From NCBI RefSeq assembly GCF_033807575.1, contig NC_084707.1, forward strand, positions 23,213,888 to 23,277,887: a stretch of 64,000 nucleotides of DNA. Direction: 5' to 3'. Positions 9,652 through 20,600 of the stretch are shown piece after piece. A program made the position numbers and the translations under genes. Source of the stretch: Cydia pomonella (lineage: Eukaryota; Arthropoda; Insecta; Lepidoptera; Tortricidae). Every line of letters begins with the position of its first letter. The first letter of the stretch is position 1. Under the pieces are notes generated by a model. That model ran no database searches, was not told the origin of the DNA, and saw only the letters and a list, made by a program, of their open reading frames with translations.

Positions 9652-12055
9652 AAACCAAATTCCCTAAAACCTATAAAACGACATCCATGACAACTTTTAT
9701 GAGAAGTTGCATGGCCGCCATCTTGGATTCCAAAATAGTCATGACTTTCGAAATCCGCACTCCCTAAAACCTATAAAACGACATCCATGACGACTTTTAT
9801 GACAAATTGCATGGCCGCCATCTTGGATTCCAAAATAGTCATGATTTTCGAAATCCGCATTCCCTAAAACCTATAAAACGACATCAATAAAGACTTTTAT
9901 GACAAATTGCATGGCCGCCATCTTGGACTTAGAAATGGTCATCATTTTCGAAATTCGCACTCCCTAAAACGTATAAAATGACATCCATGACGACTTTTAT
10001 GACAAATTGCATGGCCGCCATCTTGGATTCCAAAATAGTCATGATTTTCGAAATCCGCACTCCCTAAAACCCATAAAACGACATCCATGACGATTTTTAT
10101 GACGTAGTACATGGTCACCATCTTGGACTCCATCCATGACGACTTTTATGACAAATTGCATGGCCGCCATCTTGGATTCCAAAATAGTCATGTTTTTTAA
10201 AATCCGCATTCCCTAAAACCTATAAAACGACATCAATAAAGACTTTTATGACAAATTGCATGGCCGCCATCTTGGACTTCGAAATGGTCATCATTTTCGA
10301 AATCCGCACTCCCTAAAACGTATAAAACGACATCCATGACGACTTTTATGACAAATTGCATGGCCGCCATCTTGGATTCCAAAATAGTCATGACTTTCGA
10401 AATCCGCACTCCCTAAAACCTATAAAACGACATCCATGACGACTTTTATGACAAATTGCATGGCCGCCATCTTGGATTCCAAAATAGTCATGATTTTCGA
10501 AATCCGCATTCCCTAAAACCTATAAAACGACATCAATAAAGACTTTTATGACAAATTGCATGGCCGCCATCTTGGACTTAGAAATGGTCATCATTTTCGA
10601 AATTCGCACTCCCTAAAACGTATAAAATGACATCCATGACGACTTTTATGACAAATTGCATGGCCGCCATCTTGGATTCCAAAATAGTCAAGATTTTCGA
10701 AATCCGCACTCCCTAAAACCCATAAAACGACATCCATGACGATTTTTATGACGTAGTACATGGTCAAACATCAAACATCAAACATTTATTCAGCAAATAG
10801 GCCACAGGGGCACTTTTACATGTCCATTTTTACAAACAATAAATTTAAAAAAAAAAACAATTACAAATATCGAATCTATGAAATAATAAATCCACCATCA
10901 CCATCTTGGACTCCATCCATGACGACTTTTATGACAAATTGCATGGCCGCCATCTTGGATTCCAAAATAGTCATGTTTTTTAAAATCCGCATTCCCTAAA
11001 ACCTATAAAACGACATCAATAAAGACTTTTATGACAAATTGCATGGCCGCCATCTTGGACTTCGAAATGGTCATCATTTTCGAAATCCGCACTCCCTAAA
11101 ACGTATAAAACGACATCCATGACGACTTTTATGACAAATTGCATGGCCGCCATCTTGGATTCCAAAATAGTATTGATTTTCGAAATCCGCACTCCCTAAA
11201 ACCTATAAAACGACATCCATGACGATTTTTATGACGTAGTACATGGTCACCATCTTGGACTCCATCCATGACGACTTTTATGACAAATTGCATGGCCGCC
11301 ATCTTGGATTCTAAAATAGTCATTATTTTCAAAATCTGCACTCCCTAAAACTTATATAACGACATCCATGACGATTTTTATGACATTGTACATGGTCACC
11401 ATCTTGGACTCCAAAATGGTCATCTTTTTCGGAATCCGCACCCCCTAAAACCTATAAAACGACATCCATGAAGACTATTATGACAAATTGCATGGCCGCC
11501 ATCTTGGACTCCAAAATGGTCATCATTTTCGAAATCCGCACTCCCTAAAACGTATAAAACGACATCCATGACGACTTTTATGAAAAATTACATGGCTGCC
11601 ATCTTGGATTCCAAAATAGTCATGATTTTCGAAATCCGCACTCCCTAAAACCTATAAAACGACATCCATGACGATTTTTATGACATAATACATGGTCACC
11701 ATCTTGGACTCCATCCATGACGACTTTTATGACAAATTGCATGGCCGCCATCTTGGATTCCAAAATAGTCATGATTTTCGAAATCTGCACTCCCTAAAAC
11801 CTATATACCTAACGACATCCATGACGATTTTATGACATAGTACATGGTCACCATCTTGGACTCCAAAATAATCATCTTTTTCTAAATCTGCACTCCCATA
11901 AAATTAAAAACCGATTTACATGACGACTTTTATGACTTACTACATGGCCGCCATCTTGGATTCCAAAATCGTCATCATTTTCGAAATCGGAACTCCCTAA
12001 AACCTAAAAATGATGATTTTTATGACAAAGTGTGTGGCCGCCATCTTACTAAAAC
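9652..12055. repeat. Satellite B, 100-bp tandem repeat (about 23 copies)
   Basis: Units of about 100 bp contain TCCCTAAAACCTATAAAACG, CATGACGACTTTTATGAC and ATGGCCGCCATCTTGGA. A longer-order repeat is visible: the segment from about 9707 recurs at 10356, a shift of 649 bp. Deletion junctions where GGACTCCATCCATGACG joins two units recur at about 10130, 10910, 11265 and 11710. The core GCCGCCATCTTGG occurs about 17 times and matches the YY1/Pleiohomeotic consensus. Confidence 0.9.
10767..10900 (-). mobile_element. Insertion within satellite B
   Basis: About 134 bp interrupt a satellite unit between GTACATGGTCA and CCATCTTGGAC, which are contiguous in the sister unit at about 10110-10130. The inserted DNA is the reverse complement of 6700-6815. 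The sister higher-order unit lacks it, so it arrived after the 649-bp duplication. Confidence 0.8.
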
Positions 12056-12431
12056 CGGATACAAATAAGCATCTATATAGTAAGTCAACATTAACGAAAA
12101 GTACTTTTACGTCGGTAGTTACAATATAACTATCGAATCAATTACGTAATGCCCATCTCTGCCGCGGTGCCGCAGCGGTGGGGGAAAGGCGCGGGAGAGG
12201 GGTAAGGCTTACCCTAAACCGAAAGGTTACCGGTTAGTACACGCAAAACACAAACCGAATCAGCTCCTGTAAGCGGTAACCACTTGTTACGATTAGGTTA
12301 ATCTGAATAATACGGGTTAATCATTATTGTTGGGTAACCGGTTGAACGGGTTACCCAAACGATTAGCTTATCATATGAAGGGGTTACCCATTCGAACGGG
12401 TAAGCCAAATGAACGGGTTTTCCGGTCCCTG

Positions 12432-12439
12432 GACCTAAG
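12432..12439. other. 8-bp target-site duplication, right
   Basis: GACCTAAG, an exact copy of 8256-8263, directly follows the CCGGTCCCTG terminus. Confidence 0.85.
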
Positions 12440-12885
12440 TGTTTTAGTGTTATATCGCGCGTGACAAAAGGCCCAAGACTGTTAACCGTACCGCCGGCCG
12501 GCCGTGTGAAAGAAGAGAAGGTGCTGAATATAAGAAAAACCAGTCACATCCAGATGGTTCCGCCATTGCTGCAGCATAAGGTTATTCCAGTGCATGATAA
12601 TCCCGTTGGTCAAAATTTATCTTTTTGTATCGTTTGTTACCGGCGAGTATAGATATTTATGCTCAATGCAATCTGTTGGCATTGCACTAAAACCGCGCTA
12701 ATTTGAACCATAATGTGTCCTTGATACTTAATATGTTAAAAGAACGAAGTCTTAATTATTAAGAAAAAAAAACTGACTTCAATGAGGGAGACCGGTGAAA
12801 GAAAGATGATTGTCCATTTTGGGTTTCATACAATAAAGTCTAATTACCTAAGTCTAATTATTAGAAAAGGAGTCATGTTTGTTAG

Positions 12886-13084
12886 ACAAAGCAAAGCAAA
12901 GTATGCCAATCTGAGAGAAGACATCTTGCCGTCATCAACAGTGAAGTCGAAGCTAAAGTGCTCAAGGAAATTTTCGCGAACCATCCTGCAAACACTGTTA
13001 CTGGAGCAAAACATGACGACGTCGCTATTGTTGGCTTCTGGAAATGGGGTGATAATATGGATGGCGATTGGCTGACTATTTATG
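12886..13084 (+). CDS. C-type lectin domain exon (immulectin-like)
   Basis: Read from 12886, the plus strand gives an uninterrupted frame with the N-terminal half of a C-type lectin domain: VCQSE, then HLAVINSEVEAKVLKEIF, then VAIVGFWKWGD and DWLTIYG. This is the first-cysteine, HLA-IN-S, IG, W order of the insect immulectins, secreted pattern-recognition lectins. A plausible acceptor (TTTGTTAG) precedes it and closes an in-frame TAG; a donor (G|GTGAGA) follows at 13085. The exon is 199 nt. The calcium-site motif and last two cysteines would be on a later exon, and no such exon or signal-peptide exon is seen nearby. It may therefore be a gene with distant exons or a stranded fragment. The hAT-like element ends only about 450 bp upstream. 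Confidence 0.6.
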
Positions 13085-13496
13085 GTGAGAAAGTACCTAT
13101 AAACATACTTTAATATGTTTTGGCTATTTTTAGAAATTTAAATTAGATTTAGTAAGTCAAGTACCCTCACAAACCGTGGACACCGTACCGTACATTTTCA
13201 ATAGGGTATTTGATTGTATTTAAAATCAATTATTTTATTCAATACACGAAATAAAACACCACCAGACAGTTTTAGACATAATTTCTATTTTATAATTCGT
13301 ATAGAACTGACCATGATGTCGTTTGCTAGTGTTTCATATAAATTTTGACAAATCATTTTGACAGTCCGAAAAAAGAAACTGATTTGACTAGTAGTCAAAT
13401 GCCCTATCGTCTAACAAATAAACTTTTGAAACTACTTTTCGATAAAAATCGTAGTAGTTGTGTAGTGTTCTTGATTTTTGATAAATTCAATTTAAA

Positions 13497-13757
13497 TAAT
13501 AAATAAATATAATAGGACGTTATTACACAAATTGACTAAGTCCTACAGTAAACTCAATAGGGCTTGTGTTGTGGGTACTTAATCCGATATAAATAATAAA
13601 TAAATATGTATAAAAATTTAAATATATAGAAAAACACTCAAGACTCAGGAACAAATATCCGTGCTCATCACACGAATATTGCTCTTACCAGGATTTGAAC
13701 CCGGGACCAACGGTTTCATAGGCAGGGTCACTACCCACTAGGCCAGACAGGTTGTCA
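13497..13757 (-). mobile_element. SINE-1 copy
   Basis: tRNA-derived SINE of about 260 bp. On its own strand the 5' head has an A box (TGGCCTAGTGGG type) and a B box (GGTTCAAATCC) for RNA polymerase III. A body with ATGAGCA and CATGGGTGTTTTCTATGTAT follows, and the 3' end is CTTACTGTGGGACTTAGTCA followed by ATTTATTTATTT. This copy is complete but diverged. Confidence 0.85.
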
Positions 13758-14512
13758 ATTAGGTATTAATTTGCAATATCGCTGTTTGTTTGTTACCAAT
13801 ACCTATTTACTCCATTATTTTCATTGCCACTACATATCGAATTAATATTAAATAACCATTAATTATTTATATACATATAACGGGATGATCTTTAGACCAG
13901 GGAATCTCCCTTGTAGATTTTGTTAGGATTTATTTCATATATATTTTTAATACTATTTACGCCGGATATCGCCTAAAAATATTTGAGCTTTTTCAACAAT
14001 ATACTTCCAAAGAAATATTAGATCAGGGTCAAAAGATAAGCCTCATTGGGTTTCAAGAAGGCATCCTTATAAAGACATACGCAAAAACTACACAATCTGT
14101 TCAACAAGATTGAACCGTAAAAAACATAAAAGTGAGATATTAAAAAATACTAACCTCTCCCAATATTCAGCCATGCGTTAAATATTGGCCCACCAAAACC
14201 CCGTAATTATTCCAAACGGGCAAATAAACGGTCAAATATCCCCATAATACATTTTCCATAAACCATGTTAGAGGAAGTTCAGTCTTATTTATATGGGATG
14301 TAAATTGCTTTTTGTTTGTGGAGTATTTTCCAAAAATGGGTGCTGTTGAATGGACAATACATGGGCGCCGAGAATTGTTCGAATATTAAAAATCATTCGA
14401 GCATTATTGAATTGCTCTTTGCTTTTAATTTAGGGCGTGGTGGCACTGATGGCGGTGTAATAAGTAAATAAATACTTAACTTAGAAAGGTAGCCTGCTTA
14501 TCGGTATTCTAC

Positions 14513-14764
14513 AGAATACGTTTCGGGGAGTGTGCGATGGAATTACATAATCTAATCCCCCCATCTCCGTTCTGCCACCGTGGGACTAGACGCAGACACG
14601 CGTTTCAACCTTACGTCGTTGCTCTGCCACTGATTCGCACTAAACGCTATGCACCCAGCTTTATCATGCGAACGGCTAAGGAGTGGAATTCACTTCCTGC
14701 AAATCTATTCCCAGTCCAGGATAACTTGGATCTTTTTAAATCGAGAGTGAATATACATTTTTAA
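14513..14764 (+). pseudogene. Jockey/CR1-like LINE, C-terminal remnant
   Basis: Plus-strand codons up to a TAA at 14762-14764 read FGECAMELHNLIPPSPF, then RRHAFQPYVVALP, KRYAPSFIMRTAKEWNSLP and DNLDLFKSRVNIHF. This is the recognisable C-terminus of insect jockey/CR1-type proteins, including the R(T/S)xxxWN(S/A)LP motif and the final F(K/L)xRVN. The RT catalytic core is absent, so this is a 5'-truncated copy. The frame is intact over 80 codons, which suggests a moderately young insertion. Confidence 0.8.
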
Positions 14765-14974
14765 GTAAGCATGTTCCATCCTAGACAGCATCGGCACTTA
14801 CCATCAGGCGAGATTATGGTCAATTGCTTACCTTTTTCCAATAAAAAAAATAGTCCGTTCCTACTTGGCCATGACACAAAAATCCGATGCTATTTTATCA
14901 TCCAAGCCTATATTACTTTAGGAACAAATTAAATTATTAAGTTAAATATTTTGATTTGTGTTTTTTAAGTAGTC

Positions 14975-15090
14975 ACACTCATCGTCTTCCTTGCGTTGTC
15001 CTGGCTTTTTGCCGCGACTCATTGGAGGCTGGGGTCCACTTGGCAACTAATCCGAAGAATCGGCGTAAGAACTAGTTCCAACGCGTTTCT
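14975..15090 (-). mobile_element. SINE family 2 tail fragment
   Basis: Matches the tail of the element at 2275-2603 (CCTTGCGTTGTCCTGGC, then GGCAACTAATCC). The tRNA-like head is missing, so this is a truncated insertion. Confidence 0.65.
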
Positions 15091-15201
15091 AAGTTGTCAT
15101 ACTACTATAAATATATGAATTATAAATTGAAAAAGATAAAGATAGGCGTGTAAGCATAAAGGAAAGAATGGGAAGATTCAGATTCACACGCTTCTGGTAA
15201 A

Positions 15202-15274
15202 CCTCCGTAGCTCAGTTGGTAGCAGCAATCAGACCGGTGTTCCGAAAGGTTGTAAGTTCGATTCTTGCCGGGGG
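15202..15274 (+). other. tRNA-like sequence, likely tRNA-derived
   Basis: 73 nt with a tRNA A box (TAGCTCAGTTGGTAGC) and B box (AAGTTCGATTC). The ends CCTCCG and CGGGGG can pair with one wobble, and the T arm pairs with one wobble. The anticodon arm does not fold cleanly and no convincing anticodon can be read. It could be a decayed tRNA gene or the head of a short SINE. Confidence 0.35.
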
Positions 15275-15609
15275 CGGTGAGTTTTTCAATTTTTATTTAA
15301 TATGAAAAAAAAATTAGCATCGCTTTTGACGTTTCTTCTTGATAAAAATAAGTTGAATAATGAAATAGTTATTTTGGTAAATTGAATTTACAGAATTTTA
15401 CAGCCACATTTTTAACCGCTGGAACTAAGCCGCAACCCGCGCATGTTATTGTGAAGTTCGTGGAGTGGTTCCGTTCAAAATGATAATGGTTTTTAACGGC
15501 ATTGTAGGTGCGGATTTTTGCAAATTGTTATGTGGGCTGAAATCTCTCAATTATTTAACAGCTTATTTCACTTTAAATTTATATTTACCTGCATCCTCTT
15601 ATATGTATC

Positions 15610-15700
15610 CATTTTTAGGGTTCCGTAGTCAACTAGGAACCCTTATAGTTTCGCCATGTCCGTCTGTCTGTCGGTCTGTCTGAGGCTTTGCTCCGTGATC
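15610..15700 (+). repeat. Interspersed repeat R3, partial
   Basis: Contains AGGGTTCCGTAGTC and the diagnostic (GTCT)n run TCCGTCTGTCTGTCGGTCTG. The family is fuller at 31668-32062, 39738-40015 and 40632-40905, with stubs at 38158-38195, 45727-45755 and 58312-58352. Its edges AAACCGGCCAAGTGCGAGTC and GGGTTCCGT recur throughout. Confidence 0.65.
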
Positions 15701-15734
15701 GTTAGTGCTAGAAAGAGTAGATATATTTTTTCAT

Positions 15735-15965
15735 TTCAACCCTAGAGTATCTACCCACTAGGGTCTACCCCATAGGGTCTACCACTATGGTCTACCCACT
15801 ATGGTCTACCCCATAGGGTCTGCCACTATGGTCTACCCACTAGGGTCTACCCCATAGGTTCTACCACTAAGGTCTACCCACTAGGGTCTACTCACTAAGG
15901 TTTATCCACTAGGGTCTACCCCATAGGGTCTACCCATTAAGGTTTATCCACTAGGGTAGACTTCT
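15735..15965. repeat. GTCTACC minisatellite
   Basis: About 14 tandem units of 16-17 bp based on GGTCTACCCACTA(T/G)GG and GGTCTACCCCATAGG. Units alternate between CACTA and CCATA forms, so parts of the array also read as a 33-34 bp period. No open frame. It is distinct from the insect TTAGG telomere repeat. Confidence 0.85.
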
Positions 15966-16046
15966 CCCCCAATTCTCGCTATGAGAAAAGGATGGGAGTC
16001 TCACATAACCCCCGATGCCTCCTCAGGTACAGGAAGTATTCATAAC

Positions 16047-16240
16047 AGGGTAATCCCACGAGACTGTAACGTCAGTTACCAATTCTTTCGTCTGTTCTTA
16101 CATTAATTAAGCAAATTTAAGTGTCTGTATGTCTGGCGTAGCCCTATAGGTAGATATCTGGATACTTACATTTTCTTAATTAATGTAAGAACACACTAAA
16201 GAATTGGTAACTGACGTTACTGTCTCGTGGAATACCCAAC
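16047..16240. mobile_element. MITE-like inverted repeat
   Basis: The left arm (about 16047-16112: CACGAGACTGTAACGTCAGT, then TTACCAATTCTTT and CTTACATTAATTAAG) is repeated as its near-perfect complement at about 16175-16235. A spacer of about 60 bp separates the arms. No open frame. Target duplication not determined. Confidence 0.75.
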
Positions 16241-16594
16241 ATCAGCATCAATCACATCGTTATAATAAAACCAACACAACAACAAGAAATTAGTCAAAAA
16301 CTAGGACAAATTATTAGACTTCCAGCGTAGCCATAAATGGTGATCGGTGTAAAGCCTCAGGTCGCTCTACTTTGGAAATAATGCAATTAAATATTTCCAC
16401 TAGCTATATTTTCCAAGGCTTAAAGTTTGCAAAGGAATTCTTTGCAATAGTTTGAGAGCTCGTTAGCGACCACCCTATTTATGCAGTTAAATATAAGGAT
16501 CAAAGTGATGAATTGACTTAAAAACTAAAGGACTGCAATTAGTATGAAAATTTAACGATAACGACCATTATTAGTTATTTGTTTACATCTACGA

Positions 16595-16752
16595 ACCTGC
16601 ATACATCTGCGAAGAAATTCAAAGGTGTATGTAAAGTCCCCAATCCGCATTGGGCTAGCGTGGAGACTATAGCCCGAGCCCTCTCGCACATGAGAGGAGG
16701 ACTGTGCCCAGCAGTGGGACGTATATAGGCTGAATTATTATTATTATTATTG
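16595..16752 (+). mobile_element. SINE family 2 tail, type 2
   Basis: Starts at GAACCTGCATACATCTGCG and ends CCAGCAGTGGGACGTATATAGGCTG followed by ATT repeats. The same tail is attached to a tRNA head at 63420-63740 and is present alone in reverse at 63242-63362. Confidence 0.75.
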
Positions 16753-17433
16753 TTTTACAAGGGGGCAAAGTTGTTATTTTTCTTCTCGTGCTAATATTGA
16801 TACCCGAGCAAGTGAAAGATTCTAAAATAGAACCACGAGCGGAACATGTGGTTCGAAAAGTGTAATCGAGCGTTGCGAGGGTTTCAAGGCACGAGGATTA
16901 AATAAACTTTGCGAATGAAACACAAATTTTATCATTTTAACCACACAAACGCGAGAAAAATACTAACTATAAAACCTTACAAATAAAATCCATATGAACG
17001 CAATTAAATATTTATCATTTTAAATTATAAAAAAGGATTTATAATATCATTGCTTTAAGAGGCAACAGGAGTGGTTATTTCTCCATACATACGTACTCGA
17101 CTGTTTCCTCCGTGGTTTTAGAAGCTAGAGCAATGATTTTTCCAACACAGATTATTATTATTCATATCTGTCTCGAACTGTTTTGGTTTTTTTTGATATT
17201 TTTGTTGTTGTATTCACCTAAAATATTTAAATTTCAGCTCCCGTATCCTCTTGAGCACGCATTTTTAATTTGCAATTATAAAATGCCTGCTTATGTTAAA
17301 TGTTTTTTTTTTTTTTCAAAGAATAAATAATACAGAGGGGACGAAAGTTAAAAAAAAAAACAGCTAGCTTTAGGTTAAATACATAATGTATTTAATTCTT
17401 AATCAAATATATTTCGGGGAGTGTACATTAGTG

Positions 17434-17689
17434 TTATCCATATTTTGCCTGCTTATTAACATTTAAAGTATTATTACAGTTACAAGAACAGTTACAGTTG
17501 CAGTTATCCGGCAATTCGTTATTGTTTTTAAATTGACAGAACATACTTTTTGCAGTTTTCTCTATCCAGTCGTAGAAGTAGGTGACATTGGTGTAAATAA
17601 GTGTTTTGTTGGAATAGTTCCTTTTAAAAAAGGAGGCGATACCGATCTGTATATGTTTGTGAATCACAAGTGCGCTGCCGGAGTCTCCT
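17434..17689 (-). CDS. Gene A last exon
   Basis: Follows a strong acceptor (CATATTGCAG) and begins A|GGA GAC TCC GGC AGC, i.e. GDSGSALVIHKHIQIGI, then TYFYDWIEKTAKSMFC. The tail after that Cys is rich in Asn and Cys, derived from GTTACA-like hexamers, and ends in a TAA. The junction position and phase match B and C. Confidence 0.75.
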
Positions 17690-20600
17690 CTGCAATATGG
17701 AGCAAAATATTAGATTGTCTCACAAGGGAACAAAATTACATTTTACGGCGTGAGCGTACATTCAATCCTGAACGAGACGAAGGATTCTAAAATTAAATTC
17801 CAGGTGTAGTGAGAGATTCAAGTGTTAACGCCCAAGGTGGAACAAATTTTGCTACATGTGGTACAATACTGCTTTTCACATCACCTAAATAGGAGGAAAA
17901 TATTAATTTATTATGTTAAGTTACAAAACTAGTATTCAAAAAAGTAAAAAAATAGTGTCCTAGAAAAGAAAAGTGCTATTTTGATCCGTCCTAGCAGGGA
18001 AGAAAAGTGCCACTTTGATCCTTCCTAAGTAGGAAAGAAAAAGCTATTTTCCGAAAAGGTGGTGTGAAAACACAATATGGTCCGTCTAAGCTTACTTTGT
18101 ACTGATTTGAAGAACAAAGTGAGAGAGTGTCATTATAAATGACATATTTTCATAGAAATTAGACAGTAAAGATTTGTTACTCTCAACTCACTTTGCCATT
18201 CAAAATAATATGCAGAGTTAGCTTGATCGGACTTTATTTATAAAATTTAGTAAACGTTATATTTTATTATCTACATATTCGCGGCGTTTGGGGTTGAAAC
18301 CCTGGGGCCGTGGAGGCCTAACGCGCGTCGCCTCTATGAGTTGTCAAAGCGCCTTATAGAGGCTTCTGGTGATCTAAATTTTGCTTAGCGGATCAGCATT
18401 GCTACCCAGGGGGGCAATGCGGTTGAAACCCTGCGGCCATGGAGGCCTCACGCGCGTCGCCTCTATGAGTTGTCAAAGCGCCTTATAGAGGCTTCTGGTG
18501 ATCTAAATTTCGCTTAGCGGATCAGCATTGCTACCCAGGGGGGCAATGCGGTTAAAACCCTGGGGCCTTGGAGGCCTCACGCGCGTCACCTCTATGAGTT
18601 GTCAAAGCGCCTTATAGAGGCATCTGGTGATCTAAATTACGCTTAGCGGATCAGCATTGCTACCCAGGGGGGCAATGCGGTTGAAACCCTGGGGCCATGG
18701 AGGCCTCACGCGCGTCGCCTCTATGAGTTGTCAAAGCGCCTTGTAGAGGCTTCTGGTGATCTAAATTTCGCTTAGCGGATCAGCATTGCTAATTTGCTAC
18801 CCAGGGGGGCAATGCGGCCAGCCTTCTGAGCACCCTACCGAGCGACCAGGATTTACGGCATTGTTTTTATTAACAAGTTTTTAATTTTAGCGTAAAAAAA
18901 ACAAACAAGCATATAAAAACAAACAAACACAAACTATCTAAATAGTGAAATCGTGCTAAGTGAACTCTGATTTAGTCGTACCAGCATCAGCTGCCTGTCT
19001 AAAACTAAATAATAATAATAATTCGATGTTGATTCAACGATCATTGTCCCGATAGTCGTTTCAGCGAACGCTCTCATAGCGAAGAGTCGAGTCGCGACCA
19101 ACACCTTGAGAGACTCTCGCTAGGTTGATCAAGGGTCAGATGCAGAAGGCGGTGATCTTGGACACGTGCGGATAGTCCGGCGGTTTCTCTCTCTGCGGCC
19201 CTGACTGCAGCTCTTAAACGGATATACTGATTTGAATGTCTTTCGATTTATTTGAAAACCGGATTTGTAGCGGTTATTTATTCATAAACTTGTTTTATCA
19301 AAATCAGTTTCAATGCGTTGGAGGTTATTTTTACTTTGTATTTATTGGTGCCTACCGTTGAGGATACGTGGGAGGATCGCGTGACAAATGAGTCTGTTCT
19401 AAGCGAGGCACAGCTCCATAGTATCACAGCCATACTAAAGAAGAGACGACTGAGGTGGCTTGGGCATGTGTATCGAATGGAACGGACTCGTTTACCACGT
19501 CAAATCCTGCTAGGGGAGGTTGCAGACGCAAAAAGACTGGTCGGGCGGCCAATGTTGCGCTTTATAGATTGCGTCAAGCGTGATATGGTTGCTTTTAATA
19601 TCTCATGTAACCAATGGCAAAAACTGGCCGAAGACCGACCCATGTGGCGTCTTGTTTATTCATGATGGTCAATCCAAGCACGACGATGCCTGGTTTAGCT
19701 CTTTAAAAGAGAAACGCATGAGGCGCCACGAGCAGGCCTCCAACCCCGCCCACCTGGGGAAGCATACACCTGCCGCTTGTGTGGACGTGGGATCCTCTCT
19801 TCCATAGGGCTATACAGCCACGAATGCAAGTATCGTTACCAGGATACAGATGAAAAGGCCTCTAATTATTACCGTTGAGGATGACTCCCACCCGGATTGT
19901 ATCCACAGATGGTCCCAGGGGGTATTCCTGGTAGCTTTTTTAAACAGTCCCCATTGCTCATAATCACTTGGCTGGTAAACTTTAGAAGATCTGTCTTAGT
20001 GTTATGGTCCTAAAGCATTAAAAAATTGTGTTTTAAACACTATCTTTTCTTTAAAAAAAAACTTATCGTCATACAACCAGGGGTCTAGCCTAGACGACAA
20101 GCATTCATCGAGAAACGCTAAATGAAACGGGATCCCGGGATCCCGGTATTGCATTAAAAATACCGGTATTGAAATTTTTTATAACAAGACGGGATCGCGG
20201 GATCCCAGTATTGAACAATCTAAAACATTACTAAAATTAATAATTATTATTGTAGGTAATTAAGTGAGACTTACGTCTATCCATCCCCAACCTGCAATCT
20301 CAGCTACTTTGTACTCAGGCAATTTTTTCATCAAGCTAATCTTCTGCACACCTTTCCCAAACTTCAGATTCTCTTTAAGTATCAACATAGCTATATCGTT
20401 GGTGAAATTATTGTGCATGTACTGTTCATGAACTTCAAAACCAACCACTATGTTTTCGTTTCCTTTATACTTTGTGACGCTTCCTGTAAAAGCCCTTATA
20501 GAAAAATTATGTTTATCCGTACATGTTTGGAGACAGTGTGCAGCGGTTAAAAGTATCACTTGATTTATTATCGAAGCACCACAATAAGTAGCACCAACTT

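Larger units (their letters stand above)
8264..12431. mobile_element. 4.2-kb hAT-like non-autonomous element carrying two satellites
   Basis: The element starts CAGGGACCGG and ends with the exact complement CCGGTCCCTG. A perfect 8-bp duplication (GACCTAAG) flanks it. About 100-200 bp inside each end are rich in short motifs such as GGTTACC, GCTTACC and AACCCGTTC in both orientations, as expected of subterminal transposase-binding repeats. No transposase frame is seen. The interior is mostly two tandem arrays: 120-bp units at about 8830-9640 and 100-bp units at about 9652-12055. The size of 4168 bp is far above a usual MITE. The superfamily assignment rests on the 8-bp duplication and the terminal sequence, not on a transposase. 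Confidence 0.8.

Noticed and set aside
12461..12652. 63-codon frame just right of the hAT-like element, considered as a lectin first exon
   Set aside because: No hydrophobic leader and no similarity to lectin N-termini; no good donor joins it to 12886.
15735..15965. Interstitial telomere repeat
   Set aside because: TAGGG occurs within units, but the repeat is GGTCTACCC-based with a 16-17 bp period, not the insect TTAGG.
20140..20215. GGGATCCCGGGATCCCGGTATT run considered as a regulatory palindrome
   Set aside because: It is a short GGATCC/CCGGTATT simple repeat without a known site or hairpin of note.
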